The notes under the pieces were generated by a model. It was not told where the DNA came from and made no database searches. It saw only the letters and a program-made list of their open reading frames with translations. Shown piece by piece: positions 8,632 to 17,631 of a stretch of 64,000 bases of DNA (position 1 is its first letter; every line of letters begins with the position of its first letter). The stretch comes from Paenibacillus sp. SY21-1 (lineage in GTDB: Bacteria; Bacillota; Bacilli; Paenibacillales; Paenibacillaceae). Made by a program: the position numbers and the translations under genes. The stretch is from positions 124,001 to 188,000 of the forward strand of contig NZ_STGF01000011.1 in the NCBI RefSeq assembly GCF_005222705.1, in the 5' to 3' direction.

Positions 8632-9987
8632 ATGGCTGCGGCAGGACCGGGCAACGATACAGGAACCAAACACGAATTGATATTGAATTACATTCAAACG
8701 CTTAAAATCGGAACGAAAATTTCGGTCAGAGCGATTGCGAAGGCGCTTGGCGTAAGCGAAGGGACGGCGTACAAGGCGTTTAAGGAAGCGGAGAGCGTCG
8801 GCCTCGTCAGCACGAAGGAGCGGATCGGCACCGTTAGAATCGATCGGAAGCGGCGCGAAGCGCTCGATCAGCTTACCTTCGGTGAGGTGGCGGAAATCGT
8901 TGAGGGCAAGCTGTTCGGCGGAGCGGCGGGCCTTGAGAAGACGCTTCATAAATTTGTTATCGGCGCGATGGAGCTGGAGGCCATGCTTCGCTATATCGAT
9001 CAAGGGAGCCTGCTTATCGTCGGCAATCGGGCGCTTGCCCATCGCGGTGCGCTTGAGGAAGGCGCAGGCGTGCTCATTACGGGCGGCTTTGAGCCGGGCG
9101 AGGAAGTAATCAGGCTGGCGGATGAACGTTCGCTGCCGATTATTTCGTCGCGGCACGATACGTTTACCGTCGCTTCCATGATCAACCGCGCCATGTTCGA
9201 CCGATTGATTAAACGCAAAATTTTGCTTATAGAGGATATCGTTACCTTTAGCAAGCCGCCTGATGTTATGCTGGCTCTCCAGACGATTGCCGATTTTCAG
9301 CGTTTGTCGCGGGAAACGGGCTACTCCCGCTTTCCGGTTGTGGATGAGCGCACCAGGGTAATCGGGATGATGACGGCGAAGGATGCGGTTGGCGCCGCAG
9401 AGGAAATGACCGTCGACAAGCTGATGACCAAGCATCCGATCACCGCCGCTCCGAATATTACGGTAGCGTCGGCGGCGCATACGATGGCTGCGGAGGGCAT
9501 TGACCTGCTTCCGATCGTCGACCGGCACCGCAAGCTGATGGGCGTGGTAACCAGGCAAGAAGTGCTCGATGCCATGAGGTTCGCAGGCAAGCAGCCGGCT
9601 TCCGGCGAGACATTCGAGGATTTGATGTGGACGGGATTTATCGCTGCGGAGAGCGTCAATGGACAGGATGAATGGGGAATTGCGTACAAGGGAACGATTA
9701 CGCCGCAAATGTCGGGTTCGCTCGGGATGGTGTCGGAGGGACTGCTGGCGACGCTGATGACACAGGCAGCGCGCAGAATGATTCGGGAAACGGCCAAACG
9801 GAATTACTTGCTGGAGAGCATGACGACATATTATGTACGACCGGTGCAGATTGACAGCGAAATTACGATCGTGCCGCGCGCGCTGGAAATGAGCCGGAAA
9901 TTTACGAAGCTGGAAATCGAGGTAAAGGATGGGCAGGGTCTGGCCGCCAAGGCGATGCTGACGGCGCAGATGATCGATCCTTATTAA
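8632..9987 (+). CDS. ytoI: YtoI-like HTH / DRTGG / CBS / hotdog protein
   Basis: About 451 residues with four modules in order: a GntR-like winged HTH (about 20-70, VRAIAKALGVSEGTAYKAFK), a DRTGG domain (70-180, LLIVGNRALAH and GVLITGGFEP), two CBS motifs (190-305, FPVVDERTRVIGMMTAKDAV and LPIVDRHRKLMGVVTRQEV) and a C-terminal hotdog domain (330-450). This is the architecture of Bacillus YtoI, which also lies near dnaE. I chose ATG 8632 because GGAGG (8620-8624) is 7 bases upstream. An ATG at 8599 overlaps a TATAAT sequence that may be the -10. CBS pairs usually bind adenine nucleotides, so it may be a nucleotide-sensing regulator. Confidence 0.85.
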   Translation: MAAAGPGNDTGTKHELILNYIQTLKIGTKISVRAIAKALGVSEGTAYKAFKEAESVGLVSTKERIGTVRIDRKRREALDQLTFGEVAEIVEGKLFGGAAGLEKTLHKFVIGAMELEAMLRYIDQGSLLIVGNRALAHRGALEEGAGVLITGGFEPGEEVIRLADERSLPIISSRHDTFTVASMINRAMFDRLIKRKILLIEDIVTFSKPPDVMLALQTIADFQRLSRETGYSRFPVVDERTRVIGMMTAKDAVGAAEEMTVDKLMTKHPITAAPNITVASAAHTMAAEGIDLLPIVDRHRKLMGVVTRQEVLDAMRFAGKQPASGETFEDLMWTGFIAAESVNGQDEWGIAYKGTITPQMSGSLGMVSEGLLATLMTQAARRMIRETAKRNYLLESMTTYYVRPVQIDSEITIVPRALEMSRKFTKLEIEVKDGQGLAAKAMLTAQMIDPY

Positions 9988-10000
9988 GGCCTTAGGCCTT
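9986..10000 (+). terminator. Short hairpin between the convergent ytoI and ytpI genes
   Basis: AAGGCC-TTA-GGCCTT followed by a pyrimidine run. The stop codons of the convergent genes are only 4 bases apart, so this 6-bp palindrome overlaps the end of ytpI. It is a weak terminator at best. Confidence 0.4.
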
Positions 10001-10300
10001 TCCTTTTGTTCTGGCTGTAAGGAATATACTGAGATTGCGCAGCCCTGCGAACAAATTGAATACGCCAAGCACGAGAAAGATCGCTCCGATAACGATGCGC
10101 AATGTCGATTCGGCCGAGAGAAACAGCTGCACGAGAGCGATAAATACGAGCATGCAGCCCATGCTGATATTCATTTTGGCCCGGAATATTCCCCTGTCGT
10201 ACCCGTCCTGTGCCCGTCGCGATTTCACGCTGTACCAGGCCGAGCAGATGAGCGCAATCATAATGGCCGGCGCAAATAGCCATTGCATTAGTTGATCCAT
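9992..10300 (-). CDS. ytpI: YtpI-like membrane protein
   Basis: A 102-residue protein with three hydrophobic segments (about 5-22, 43-63 and 68-90) separated by a basic loop, resembling Bacillus YtpI in size and in its position beside ytoI and dnaE. Function is unknown in the family. Translation starts at ATG 10300. It is convergent with ytoI. Confidence 0.75.
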   Translation of the reverse strand: MDQLMQWLFAPAIMIALICSAWYSVKSRRAQDGYDRGIFRAKMNISMGCMLVFIALVQLFLSAESTLRIVIGAIFLVLGVFNLFAGLRNLSIFLTARTKGKA

Positions 10301-10377
10301 GTAGCGATAGCCCCTTTCATGCGAAAAGTCGCATGGAAATGTCAGGCTCTATTGTATCATGAAACGCCCGTTTGCGC

Positions 10378-10893
10378 TCAAGCGGGAGGTTTCGTATATT
10401 CTCTTACCGTTACCCAGACGTATAATACGTTGTCGGCAACCAGCATTGTTTTGACTTCAATGCTGTATTCCTTGCCGTATACGTCGGAGTATACCATCCG
10501 GCTGAGCAGTCTGCGCACAAGAGAAGCGTCGGAGTCGATCTCGTAGATGCTTTTGCCAAGGAAGCTGCCGAGGTCGGCTTTAATTTTTTTGATCAGCTCC
10601 GTTTCCGTCACTTGATCGAGCCGCGGCCTGCCGGTTTGCAAGCCTGCTTCCTGCTCGATCCGAGGCTTGATGCTCTTGATGACCGAGTGCTTGTTTTTAT
10701 ACTGATTCAGCAGCTCGATATCCTGCTCGTATTGCTCCAGTCGGGCCTCCAGCTCGCTTTTCAGCACGATAAGCGCTTCGAAGCGCGCGATAAATATCGA
10801 ATTGTACACTGCGGCTCCGACAATCATGCCGACGAGCAGAACGCCGCACAGCTGCAGCCCTCTCACATAACGGTCGAACGGAGGCAATCTCAT
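10378..10893 (-). CDS. ytrI: YtrI-like sporulation protein
   Basis: A 171-residue protein with one N-terminal membrane helix (about 13-34), a coiled-coil stretch (about 40-70, ELEARLEQYEQDIELLNQY) and a C-terminal soluble domain. In Bacillus, ytrH and ytrI are a sigma-E-controlled pair needed for normal sporulation. Here it lies 3 bases after ytrH on the same strand and next to dnaE, as in Bacillus. The identification rests on context and topology more than on single residues. Confidence 0.75.
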   Translation of the reverse strand: MRLPPFDRYVRGLQLCGVLLVGMIVGAAVYNSIFIARFEALIVLKSELEARLEQYEQDIELLNQYKNKHSVIKSIKPRIEQEAGLQTGRPRLDQVTETELIKKIKADLGSFLGKSIYEIDSDASLVRRLLSRMVYSDVYGKEYSIEVKTMLVADNVLYVWVTVREYTKPPA

Positions 10894-10896
10894 CGT

Positions 10897-11223
10897 TTAG
10901 ACCGCCCCTTTGCAGACCAGCCGTACCAGCTCCGTTGCCAGATGCGCCCCGAGAAAAGCGATGATAATGAAGCAAATTTGCTGCGCGGCAGGTGAAAGGT
11001 GGCCGTCCATTATGTTGCTTTCAATGACCCGGACCGGGTCAATCGATCCTCCGATGGCTGCGACAATCGCCCAGATTTTCAAGCGCGCGGCCGTATCCGC
11101 CATTGTAGCGGCAGGCGGCAGCAGCATAAAGACAGAGCCTATGCCTGCTAGCATCGACCCTCCGATCACGACGCCAAACGCTACAAAAAAATCGAGGCCT
11201 GCTTTTGATAAAAAATAGCTCAT
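10897..11223 (-). CDS. ytrH: YtrH-like sporulation membrane protein
   Basis: A 108-residue protein with three hydrophobic helices (about 8-32, 45-62 and 80-105), matching YtrH in size and in its position upstream of ytrI and divergent from dnaE. The ATG at 11223 follows GGGAGG. A perfect sigma-E -10 (CATACAAT) lies 33 bases upstream of the start codon, consistent with mother-cell expression. Confidence 0.82.
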   Translation of the reverse strand: MSYFLSKAGLDFFVAFGVVIGGSMLAGIGSVFMLLPPAATMADTAARLKIWAIVAAIGGSIDPVRVIESNIMDGHLSPAAQQICFIIIAFLGAHLATELVRLVCKGAV

Positions 11224-11255
11224 GCCCTAACCTCCCGATTAAACAGCCTGCTACC

Positions 11256-11286
11256 ATTGTATGGGCGTGTCCGCCGCAATTATGAT
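11256..11286 (-). promoter_or_regulatory. Candidate sigma-E promoter of ytrHI
   Basis: On the minus strand ATCATAAT (11286-11279), a 15-base spacer and CATACAAT (11263-11256). The -10 matches the sigma-E consensus CATACAHT at all eight positions and the -35 matches at six of eight. The predicted start is about 25 bases before the ytrH ATG. Bacillus ytrHI is known to be sigma-E dependent. Confidence 0.72.
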
Positions 11287-11340
11287 AAAATAGGCAAAAC
11301 GACAGTTGCGGTATAGCAGCGAAAGGAAGGATCGGCAGTC

Positions 11341-14300
11341 ATGAGCGGACCGAGACAACAGCCATTTGTTCATTTGCACGTACATAGCGAATACAGTCTG
11401 CTTGATGGCGCAGCGCGTATCCGCGACCTGACGGCCCAAGCGGCGTCGCTCGGGATGAAGGCGCTTGCGCTGACGGATCATGGCGTCCTGTACGGGGCGA
11501 TTCCATTCTATCGATCTTGCCTTGCGGCGGGCATCAAGCCGATTATCGGCTGCGAGCTTTATTTTACGGCCGGCCAGCGTTTTGAGAAAGGCAACCGCAA
11601 GGAGAATCCAATCTATCATTTGCTCGTACTCGCCAAAAATGAGACCGGTTATCGTAATTTAATGAAGCTGAGCTCGATTGGTCATCTGGAGGGCTTTCAT
11701 TATAAGCCCAGAGTCGATGAGGAGGCGCTGCGCGCGCATGCCGAAGGCCTTGTCTGTCTTAGCGCCTGTCTGGGCGGAGAGGTATCGCAGCATTTGCTTC
11801 ATGACCGCAGAGATGAAGCGCTGCGTGCGGCGCTTCGTTATCGCGATATTTTTGGCGAGGATTTTTATCTGGAATTGCAGGATCACGGCATGCTGGATCA
11901 GAAGAAGGTAAACGGGCTTATGATTGAGCTTGCTCGCGAGAGCGGCATCAAGCTGGCGGCGACCAATGACGTTCATTATTTGCGCGCAGAGGATGCAGAG
12001 GTGCAGGATGTGCTGATCTGCATCGGCACGGGGAAGACGACCGAGGATGAGGACCGCCTCAAAATGCCTACCAATCAGCTCTATTTAAAAAGCGGCGAGG
12101 AGATGGAGGGATTGTTCCGGCATGTGCCGGAGGCTATCGCCCATACGTCCGAAATTGCGGATAAATGCAACCTGGAGCTGGCGCTTGGCCGCGCTCCGCT
12201 GCCTGTCTTCAGGCCTGTGCCGGATGGCCGGAGCTCTGCAGAGTACCTGTCCCTGCTGTGCCGGGACGGGCTGGAGGCCCGCTATGCGCATTTGCCTGAT
12301 TGGAGCGAAGCTGCCCCCGCGCGAGCGGAGGCGCAGAAGCGGCTGGCCTATGAATTGGCCGTTATCGAAAGCATGGGCTTTAGCGACTATTTTTTAATTG
12401 TGTGGGACTTTATCCGCTTTGCCCATGAACGGGGCATTCGCACCGGTCCCGGCAGGGGCTCGTCGGCAGGCAGCCTTGTCGCTTATACGCTCCGAATTAC
12501 CGATGTCGATCCGCTTAAATACAAGCTCCTGTTCGAGAGGTTTCTCAATCCTGCACGGGTGACGCTGCCGGATATCGATATCGATTTCAACGATGAGCGC
12601 CGGGATGAAGTCATCGCTTATGTGGCGGCCAAATACGGCGAAGAGCATGTCGCGCAAATCATTACGTTCGGCACGATGGCGGCGAAGGCGGCCGTTCGCG
12701 ATGTCGGAAGGGCGATGAACATACCGTACAGCGAGGTGGATCGCGCCGCCAAGCTGATACCGAATCAGCTTGGCATAACGCTGGCTGCGGCGCAAAGCAT
12801 GAGCGCAGAGCTGCGCGAGGCCCGCGAGCGCCAGCCGCGTACAGCCGCGCTGCTGGATATGGCGATGAAGGTGGAGGGCATGCCGCGTCACGCTTCAACG
12901 CACGCTGCCGGCGTCGTTATTTCGCAGGAGCCGCTAACTAACTACACGCCGTTGCAGGCAGGCAGCGAGAATACGCCATTGACCCAATATTCAATGGAGC
13001 ATCTGGAAGCGGTCGGCCTGCTCAAAATGGATTTTCTTGGCCTAAGAACCTTGTCGATTCTTGAGCGGTCGCTCGATTGGATCAAGAGCGAGACGGGCAA
13101 GACGATCGATTTTCACCAGATCAGGGATGACGATCCGCTTACGTATGCGATGCTCGGACGCGGCGATACGACCGGCATTTTCCAATTGGAGTCCGCCGGA
13201 GTAAGGCGCGTGCTCAAGGATATGAAGCCTTCGGAATTCGAGGATATCGTATCGGTGCTTGCGCTGTATCGGCCGGGTCCCATGGAGTTTATTCCAAAAT
13301 ATATACAGGGCAAGCATGGCGAAGCGGCGGTCCAATATCCGCATGCTTCTCTAGAACCGATCCTCTCGGATACGTATGGCATTATCGTCTACCAGGAGCA
13401 GATTATGCAGATCGCCTCTTTAATGGCGGGCTTTTCGTTAGGCGAAGCGGATTTGCTGCGTCGCGCCGTGTCGAAGAAAAAACGCGAGGTGCTGGACGAG
13501 CAGCGAAATCATTTCGTGACCGGCAGCTTGAAGCAGGGGTATTCGGAGGCCGACGCCAACGCCGTATACGATATGATCGTGCGATTTGCGGACTACGGCT
13601 TTCCGCGTGCCCATGCCGCCGCTTACGGTGTGCTTGCTTTTCAGACCGCTTGGCTGAAGGCCCATTATCCGGTGGCGTTTATGGCGTCCATGCTCGTATC
13701 GGTGACGGGCAACCAGCGAAAAACGGCCGAGTATGTCGATGAATGCCGAAGAGTCGGCATTGCCGTCTTGCCGCCGGATGTCAACGCCAGCGGCGTAACG
13801 TTCACCCCTGACGGAGCAGCGATCCGCTTTGGCCTCGCGGCGGTGAAAAACGTGGGAACGCAGGCGATTGAAGCGCTGCTGCGCGAGCGGGCGAAGCGGC
13901 CGTTCGATAGCCTGCTGGATTTATGCAGACGGGTCGATCTGCGCGTAGTGAACAAAAGAGTTCTCGAGTCGCTGATTCAGGCCGGAGCTTGCGACGGGTT
14001 TCCCGGCCATCGTGCGCAGAAGCTGGCAGCCCTGGAGGAAACGGTGCAGGCGGCGGCCAAATGGCGGAAGGAAAGCGATGAGCTTCAGCTCGACATGTTT
14101 GGCTTCGACGAAGCGCCGAATTGGGAGGTTGAGATGCCGAACATTCAGCCGTTCGCGCAATCGCAGCAGCTTGAGCTGGAGCGCGAGCTGCTCGGCCTTT
14201 ATTTGTCCGGCCATCCGCTTGACGAAGCGGAACGGAGCATTGCCGGGGCAGGGCTCGACCGGCTAGTCGATTTGAACGACGCGCCGGATGGGACGATTGC

Positions 14301-15000
14301 AATCGTTGCCGTCATGTTAGCCTCCGTTAAGCCGTACCGGAGCAAAAAAGGGCAATCAATGGGATTTCTTGAGGTCGAAGACCGGGTTATGCGGGTCGAG
14401 GCGGTTGTTTTTTCATCGGTATGGGGACGGCTGGCGGGCAAGCTTGAAAAAGGGGGAATCGTGCTGCTGCAAGCGACTGTTCAGCAGCAGGAGGACGATT
14501 ACAAGCTGATTGTCGAGGACGCCATTCCGATGGGCGAAGATGCGGGGGAACTGGAGCAGCAAGCGAACAGGATGCGCAAGCAGGCATCCGCGCGGGCGGC
14601 CAGACAGCAGTCGCGCGAGTGGAAGGGCCGGCCGGCGGCTGAAGGACGAACCAGAACGGACTCTGCGCCGCAAGCCGGCGACGGAGAGCGTCCGCCAGAA
14701 CGGAAATCTGCCGGGCATACAGACCCAGGCGCGCACCCTCCAGCCGGCCAAGCTGAACGCAGCGAGCGAAAGCAGCAACGCGTTTATATCAAGATTGGCG
14801 CTTCTAACGAGCAGCCTGACGTGCTGGATCGGCTGAAAGCGCTGCTTGCTTCCCATCCCGGCCAGCTGTCCACCGTGCTATTCTATGAAGGCAGCCAGAA
14901 GTCGCTCGCGCTTAGCGAGAGCTACCGGGTCAAGCCTTCCGATAAGCTCGTCGGTGCTGTGGAAAGGCTGCTGGGAGCAGGAACGATCGTCATTAAGTGA
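11341..15000 (+). CDS. dnaE: DNA polymerase III subunit alpha (DnaE)
   Basis: A 1219-residue replicative polymerase subunit; in Bacillales DnaE extends primers on the lagging strand. The PHP domain starts at HLHVHSEYSLLDGA (residues 10-23). The polymerase core includes GPGRGSSAGSLVAY (about 370) and the catalytic aspartates of LPDIDIDFNDE (about 410-420). An OB fold lies near 984-1025. The family is usually about 1110-1180 residues. The extra length here is a Gln/Arg/Glu/Pro-rich linker at about 1075-1140 before the last domain. AAGGAAGGA precedes the ATG. The gene is divergent from ytrHI. Confidence 0.97.
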   Translation: MSGPRQQPFVHLHVHSEYSLLDGAARIRDLTAQAASLGMKALALTDHGVLYGAIPFYRSCLAAGIKPIIGCELYFTAGQRFEKGNRKENPIYHLLVLAKNETGYRNLMKLSSIGHLEGFHYKPRVDEEALRAHAEGLVCLSACLGGEVSQHLLHDRRDEALRAALRYRDIFGEDFYLELQDHGMLDQKKVNGLMIELARESGIKLAATNDVHYLRAEDAEVQDVLICIGTGKTTEDEDRLKMPTNQLYLKSGEEMEGLFRHVPEAIAHTSEIADKCNLELALGRAPLPVFRPVPDGRSSAEYLSLLCRDGLEARYAHLPDWSEAAPARAEAQKRLAYELAVIESMGFSDYFLIVWDFIRFAHERGIRTGPGRGSSAGSLVAYTLRITDVDPLKYKLLFERFLNPARVTLPDIDIDFNDERRDEVIAYVAAKYGEEHVAQIITFGTMAAKAAVRDVGRAMNIPYSEVDRAAKLIPNQLGITLAAAQSMSAELREARERQPRTAALLDMAMKVEGMPRHASTHAAGVVISQEPLTNYTPLQAGSENTPLTQYSMEHLEAVGLLKMDFLGLRTLSILERSLDWIKSETGKTIDFHQIRDDDPLTYAMLGRGDTTGIFQLESAGVRRVLKDMKPSEFEDIVSVLALYRPGPMEFIPKYIQGKHGEAAVQYPHASLEPILSDTYGIIVYQEQIMQIASLMAGFSLGEADLLRRAVSKKKREVLDEQRNHFVTGSLKQGYSEADANAVYDMIVRFADYGFPRAHAAAYGVLAFQTAWLKAHYPVAFMASMLVSVTGNQRKTAEYVDECRRVGIAVLPPDVNASGVTFTPDGAAIRFGLAAVKNVGTQAIEALLRERAKRPFDSLLDLCRRVDLRVVNKRVLESLIQAGACDGFPGHRAQKLAALEETVQAAAKWRKESDELQLDMFGFDEAPNWEVEMPNIQPFAQSQQLELERELLGLYLSGHPLDEAERSIAGAGLDRLVDLNDAPDGTIAIVAVMLASVKPYRSKKGQSMGFLEVEDRVMRVEAVVFSSVWGRLAGKLEKGGIVLLQATVQQQEDDYKLIVEDAIPMGEDAGELEQQANRMRKQASARAARQQSREWKGRPAAEGRTRTDSAPQAGDGERPPERKSAGHTDPGAHPPAGQAERSERKQQRVYIKIGASNEQPDVLDRLKALLASHPGQLSTVLFYEGSQKSLALSESYRVKPSDKLVGAVERLLGAGTIVIK

Positions 15001-15047
15001 CGACAAGTAGTAATTACACATGTACACACAACCGAGGAGGAATTGTT

Positions 15048-16862
15048 TTGTCTACTAGCAAACCAGTCTATTCAGCCTATCTATTGGTCCATTTTATCGG
15101 GGAGCAGCCTGACGGCGAGCAAGTCTATTTTTCTTATAGCGAGGACGGCCTGCATTGGAAGGATTTGAACGCAGGACTGCCGGTGCTCCGCTCCGAGCTT
15201 GGCGAGCAAGGCGTGCGCGACCCGTTTCTCGTACGCTCGCCGAAGGATGGAACGTTTTATCTGATTGCGACGGATCTTCGTATCGCAAGCGGCAAAGGCT
15301 GGCATCATGCCGTCCATGAAGGCAGCCGCGATATGATCATTTGGGAATCGGCGGATCTCGTGAACTGGTCGGAGCCATGGCCGGTTACCCTCGCCATTCC
15401 CGGAGCGGGCTGCGCTTGGGCGCCGGAAGCGATCTACGACGAGGAAACCGGGGAATTCCTGGTATTCTGGGCATCCGCGACCAGGGAGGAGTCCGAGGAG
15501 GACAAGAAGCATAAGATTTACAGCGCTCGCACCCGCGATTTCCGCACGTTCAGCGCTACAGAAAAGTACATAGAGCGTGATAACCATATTATCGATACGA
15601 CGATCATTGCGCATAATGGAGCTTACTATCGATTCTCCAAGGATGAAACGACTAAAAACATTCGGGCGGAGAAGGGTTCTTCTTTGGACAAGGATGCGTT
15701 TGCTTCGCTGAACGCGCCTGTCCTTGAGGCCATGCTCGGCGTAGAAGGGCCGCAAATTTTCAAGCTGAACGACCGTGAGGAATGGTGCCTGATCGTCGAC
15801 AGGTTTGCGGAAGGGAAAGGTTATTTGCCGCTGCTGATCTCCGATCTGGATAGCGGCGAGTTCCGTGTGCTGGAGGATGGAGCCTTCGATTTGGGCGCGA
15901 CCAAAAAACGCCACGGCGGCGTGCTGCCGATTACGGCCGAGGAAAGCGCCAATCTGCTAGCCGCTTACGGCGACGGGCATCAGGTGCTTCCCGGTCAGTT
16001 CGCAGACCCGGATTTGGTGAAATTCGGCGATCGCTACTACCTGTATCCTACGACGGACGGCTTTGACGGCTGGTCGGGAACGAAGTTCCATGTGTTCTCT
16101 TCCGATGATCTAAAGCTTTGGAAGGATGAAGGCGTCATCGTGGACGTGCAGTCCGACAACGTTCCGTGGGCAATCGGCAACGCTTGGGCGCCTGCGGCGG
16201 CGGGCAAGGACGGACGTTATTATTTCTATTTCTGCGGTAAAATGGCCAATGACACAAGCGCAATCGGCGTAGCGGTAGCGGACTCGCCCATCGGTCCGTT
16301 CATCCCGCAGCCCGAGCCGCTGATTACGCTGGATCAAATGAAGCGGCTTGGCATCGAAATGTGGCAAACCATCGACCCTGCCGTTTATACGGAGGAGGAT
16401 GGCACATCTTACTTGCTGTTTGGCAACGGCAAGGGGGCCATCGTTCAGCTCGGCGACGATAGGATTAGCGTGCTGGAAGAGACGATGCGCAACATCGAGG
16501 GGCTTTACGATTTCAGGGAAGCTGTAACCGTGCTGAAGCGCGGCGGCTTATATCATTTCACCTGGTCCTGCGACGATACGGGCAGCGAAGACTACCATAT
16601 CAACTACGGTACATCGGAGAGCTTGTACGGTCCCGTCACTTACCGCTACCCGGTGCTTGTCAAAAATACGGAGAAGGGAATGCTCGGTACGGGCCATCAC
16701 TCGATTATGCAGGAGCCGGAAACCGATCGGTACTGGATCGCCTACCACCGCTTTGTAACGCCGCTTACAAGATTTACGGAGGGAAAAGGCTTCCACCGCG
16801 AGACTTGCATCGACTCTCTCTCGTTTGGAGCGGATGGCCTGATGCAGCCCGTCAAATTGTAA
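15048..16862 (+). CDS. Two-domain glycoside hydrolase family 43-like enzyme
   Basis: About 604 residues forming two consecutive five-bladed GH43-type propellers. Domain 1 has GVRDPFLVRSPKDGTFYLIA, the WAPEAIYDEETGEF blade and EGPQIFKL. Domain 2 has FADPDLVKFGDRYYLYPT (base Asp), TIDPAVYTEEDGTSYLLFG (second Asp) and FREAVTVLKRGGLYHF (acid Glu), so its triad looks complete. Such enzymes remove arabinose or xylose from plant polysaccharides. No signal peptide is visible, so it probably acts inside the cell on oligosaccharides. The start is TTG 15048, 7 bases after GAGGAGG. An isolated GH43 gene between dnaE and acc is unusual and may be an insertion. Confidence 0.82.
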   Translation: MSTSKPVYSAYLLVHFIGEQPDGEQVYFSYSEDGLHWKDLNAGLPVLRSELGEQGVRDPFLVRSPKDGTFYLIATDLRIASGKGWHHAVHEGSRDMIIWESADLVNWSEPWPVTLAIPGAGCAWAPEAIYDEETGEFLVFWASATREESEEDKKHKIYSARTRDFRTFSATEKYIERDNHIIDTTIIAHNGAYYRFSKDETTKNIRAEKGSSLDKDAFASLNAPVLEAMLGVEGPQIFKLNDREEWCLIVDRFAEGKGYLPLLISDLDSGEFRVLEDGAFDLGATKKRHGGVLPITAEESANLLAAYGDGHQVLPGQFADPDLVKFGDRYYLYPTTDGFDGWSGTKFHVFSSDDLKLWKDEGVIVDVQSDNVPWAIGNAWAPAAAGKDGRYYFYFCGKMANDTSAIGVAVADSPIGPFIPQPEPLITLDQMKRLGIEMWQTIDPAVYTEEDGTSYLLFGNGKGAIVQLGDDRISVLEETMRNIEGLYDFREAVTVLKRGGLYHFTWSCDDTGSEDYHINYGTSESLYGPVTYRYPVLVKNTEKGMLGTGHHSIMQEPETDRYWIAYHRFVTPLTRFTEGKGFHRETCIDSLSFGADGLMQPVKL

Positions 16863-16897
16863 GCTAAACTTGTAAGTTAGATATGCACGTTCAAGCC

Positions 16898-17032
16898 CCC
16901 TTCCGCATATGTCTATAGATACAAGCGGAGATAGGCGCGTAATAGGCTGGGAAGCGAACTTGCCTGCTTCGCGCTGAAGCCGTCTGCACGATGCGATTGC
17001 TGCGGTAGCATGTACAAGCAGATGCGGAAGGG
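16898..17032 (+). promoter_or_regulatory. Leader with anti-Shine-Dalgarno complement before pgpA
   Basis: CCCTTCCGCAT (16898-16908) is perfectly complementary to ATGCGGAAGGG (17022-17032), and the second copy contains the AAGGG ribosome site of the next gene. The 113 bases between them hold smaller stems such as GAAGC/GCTTC. Pairing could hide the ribosome site. No known riboswitch is recognised. Confidence 0.35.
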
Positions 17033-17042
17033 ATGAGCGAGC

Positions 17043-17534
17043 ATGATGGGAATTGAAAAATGGCTGTTGAAGCGTGGCGTGTCGGTGGCAGATGTAACGG
17101 AGATTGTCTATTCCTTGCAGCGCCCCTACAATGGGGACCTGACTATGGAGGAATGCGAGGAAAGCGTAAGGGCGGTGCTGAACAAGCGCGAGGTGCAGTA
17201 TGTCATGTATACCGGCATCGCTCTCGATGAATTGGCGGAGCGGAAGCTGTTGCCCGAGCCGTTGCAATCCATTATGGAAACGGACGAATCGTTGTATGGC
17301 GTAGACGAGACGCTGGCGCTTGGGATCACGAACGTATACGGCATGATCGGCCTCACCAGCTTCGGTTACCTGGATAAAGTGAAGCCGGGCATCATTAAGT
17401 CGCTGAATGTGAAGGGACCCCGCATCCATGTTTTTCTGGACGATTTGGTTGCCGGATTGGCGGCGGCTGCATCGGCCCGGATTGCCCACCAGGACCCGAA
17501 AGCGCTCCGATATGATTTGCCGGATTCGCCATGA
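17043..17534 (+). CDS. Phosphatidylglycerophosphatase A-like protein (YutG family), copy 1
   Basis: A 163-residue protein of the PgpA/YutG family. It carries NKREVQYVMYTGIALDELAE, ESLYGVDETLALGITNVYG and, near the C-terminus, HVFLDDLVAGLAAAAS, with the paired aspartates conserved in PgpA. PgpA removes phosphate from phosphatidylglycerophosphate. This soluble form lacks the membrane helices of enterobacterial PgpA, so its true substrate is uncertain. A second copy lies at 56688-57227. ATG 17043 and ATG 17046 are both possible starts. Confidence 0.78.
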   Translation: MMGIEKWLLKRGVSVADVTEIVYSLQRPYNGDLTMEECEESVRAVLNKREVQYVMYTGIALDELAERKLLPEPLQSIMETDESLYGVDETLALGITNVYGMIGLTSFGYLDKVKPGIIKSLNVKGPRIHVFLDDLVAGLAAAASARIAHQDPKALRYDLPDSP

Positions 17535-17539
17535 CTATG

Positions 17540-17613
17540 ATATGATTATGAGATCATATGGCCTGTTGCCGGAAAATAGCTATACGTAAGAAGTGAGCTT
17601 TGCGTTAGCAAAG
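17540..17613 (+). promoter_or_regulatory. Two inverted repeats upstream of the acc operon
   Basis: ATATGAT-N6-ATCATAT (17540-17559) and CTTTGC-GTTA-GCAAAG (17598-17613) are both perfect. The second lies just before the ribosome site of the 62-residue gene and is followed by TTTT, so it could be a small attenuator or operator. Neither matches the FapR operator as I know it. Confidence 0.35.
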
Positions 17614-17631
17614 TTTTCAGGAGGAACCATC

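Noticed and set aside
8515-10068. 517-codon minus-strand frame opposite ytoI
   Set aside because: The plus strand has a full HTH-DRTGG-CBS-hotdog protein with a ribosome site; the minus frame is rich in Arg, His and Cys, which is typical of antisense frames.
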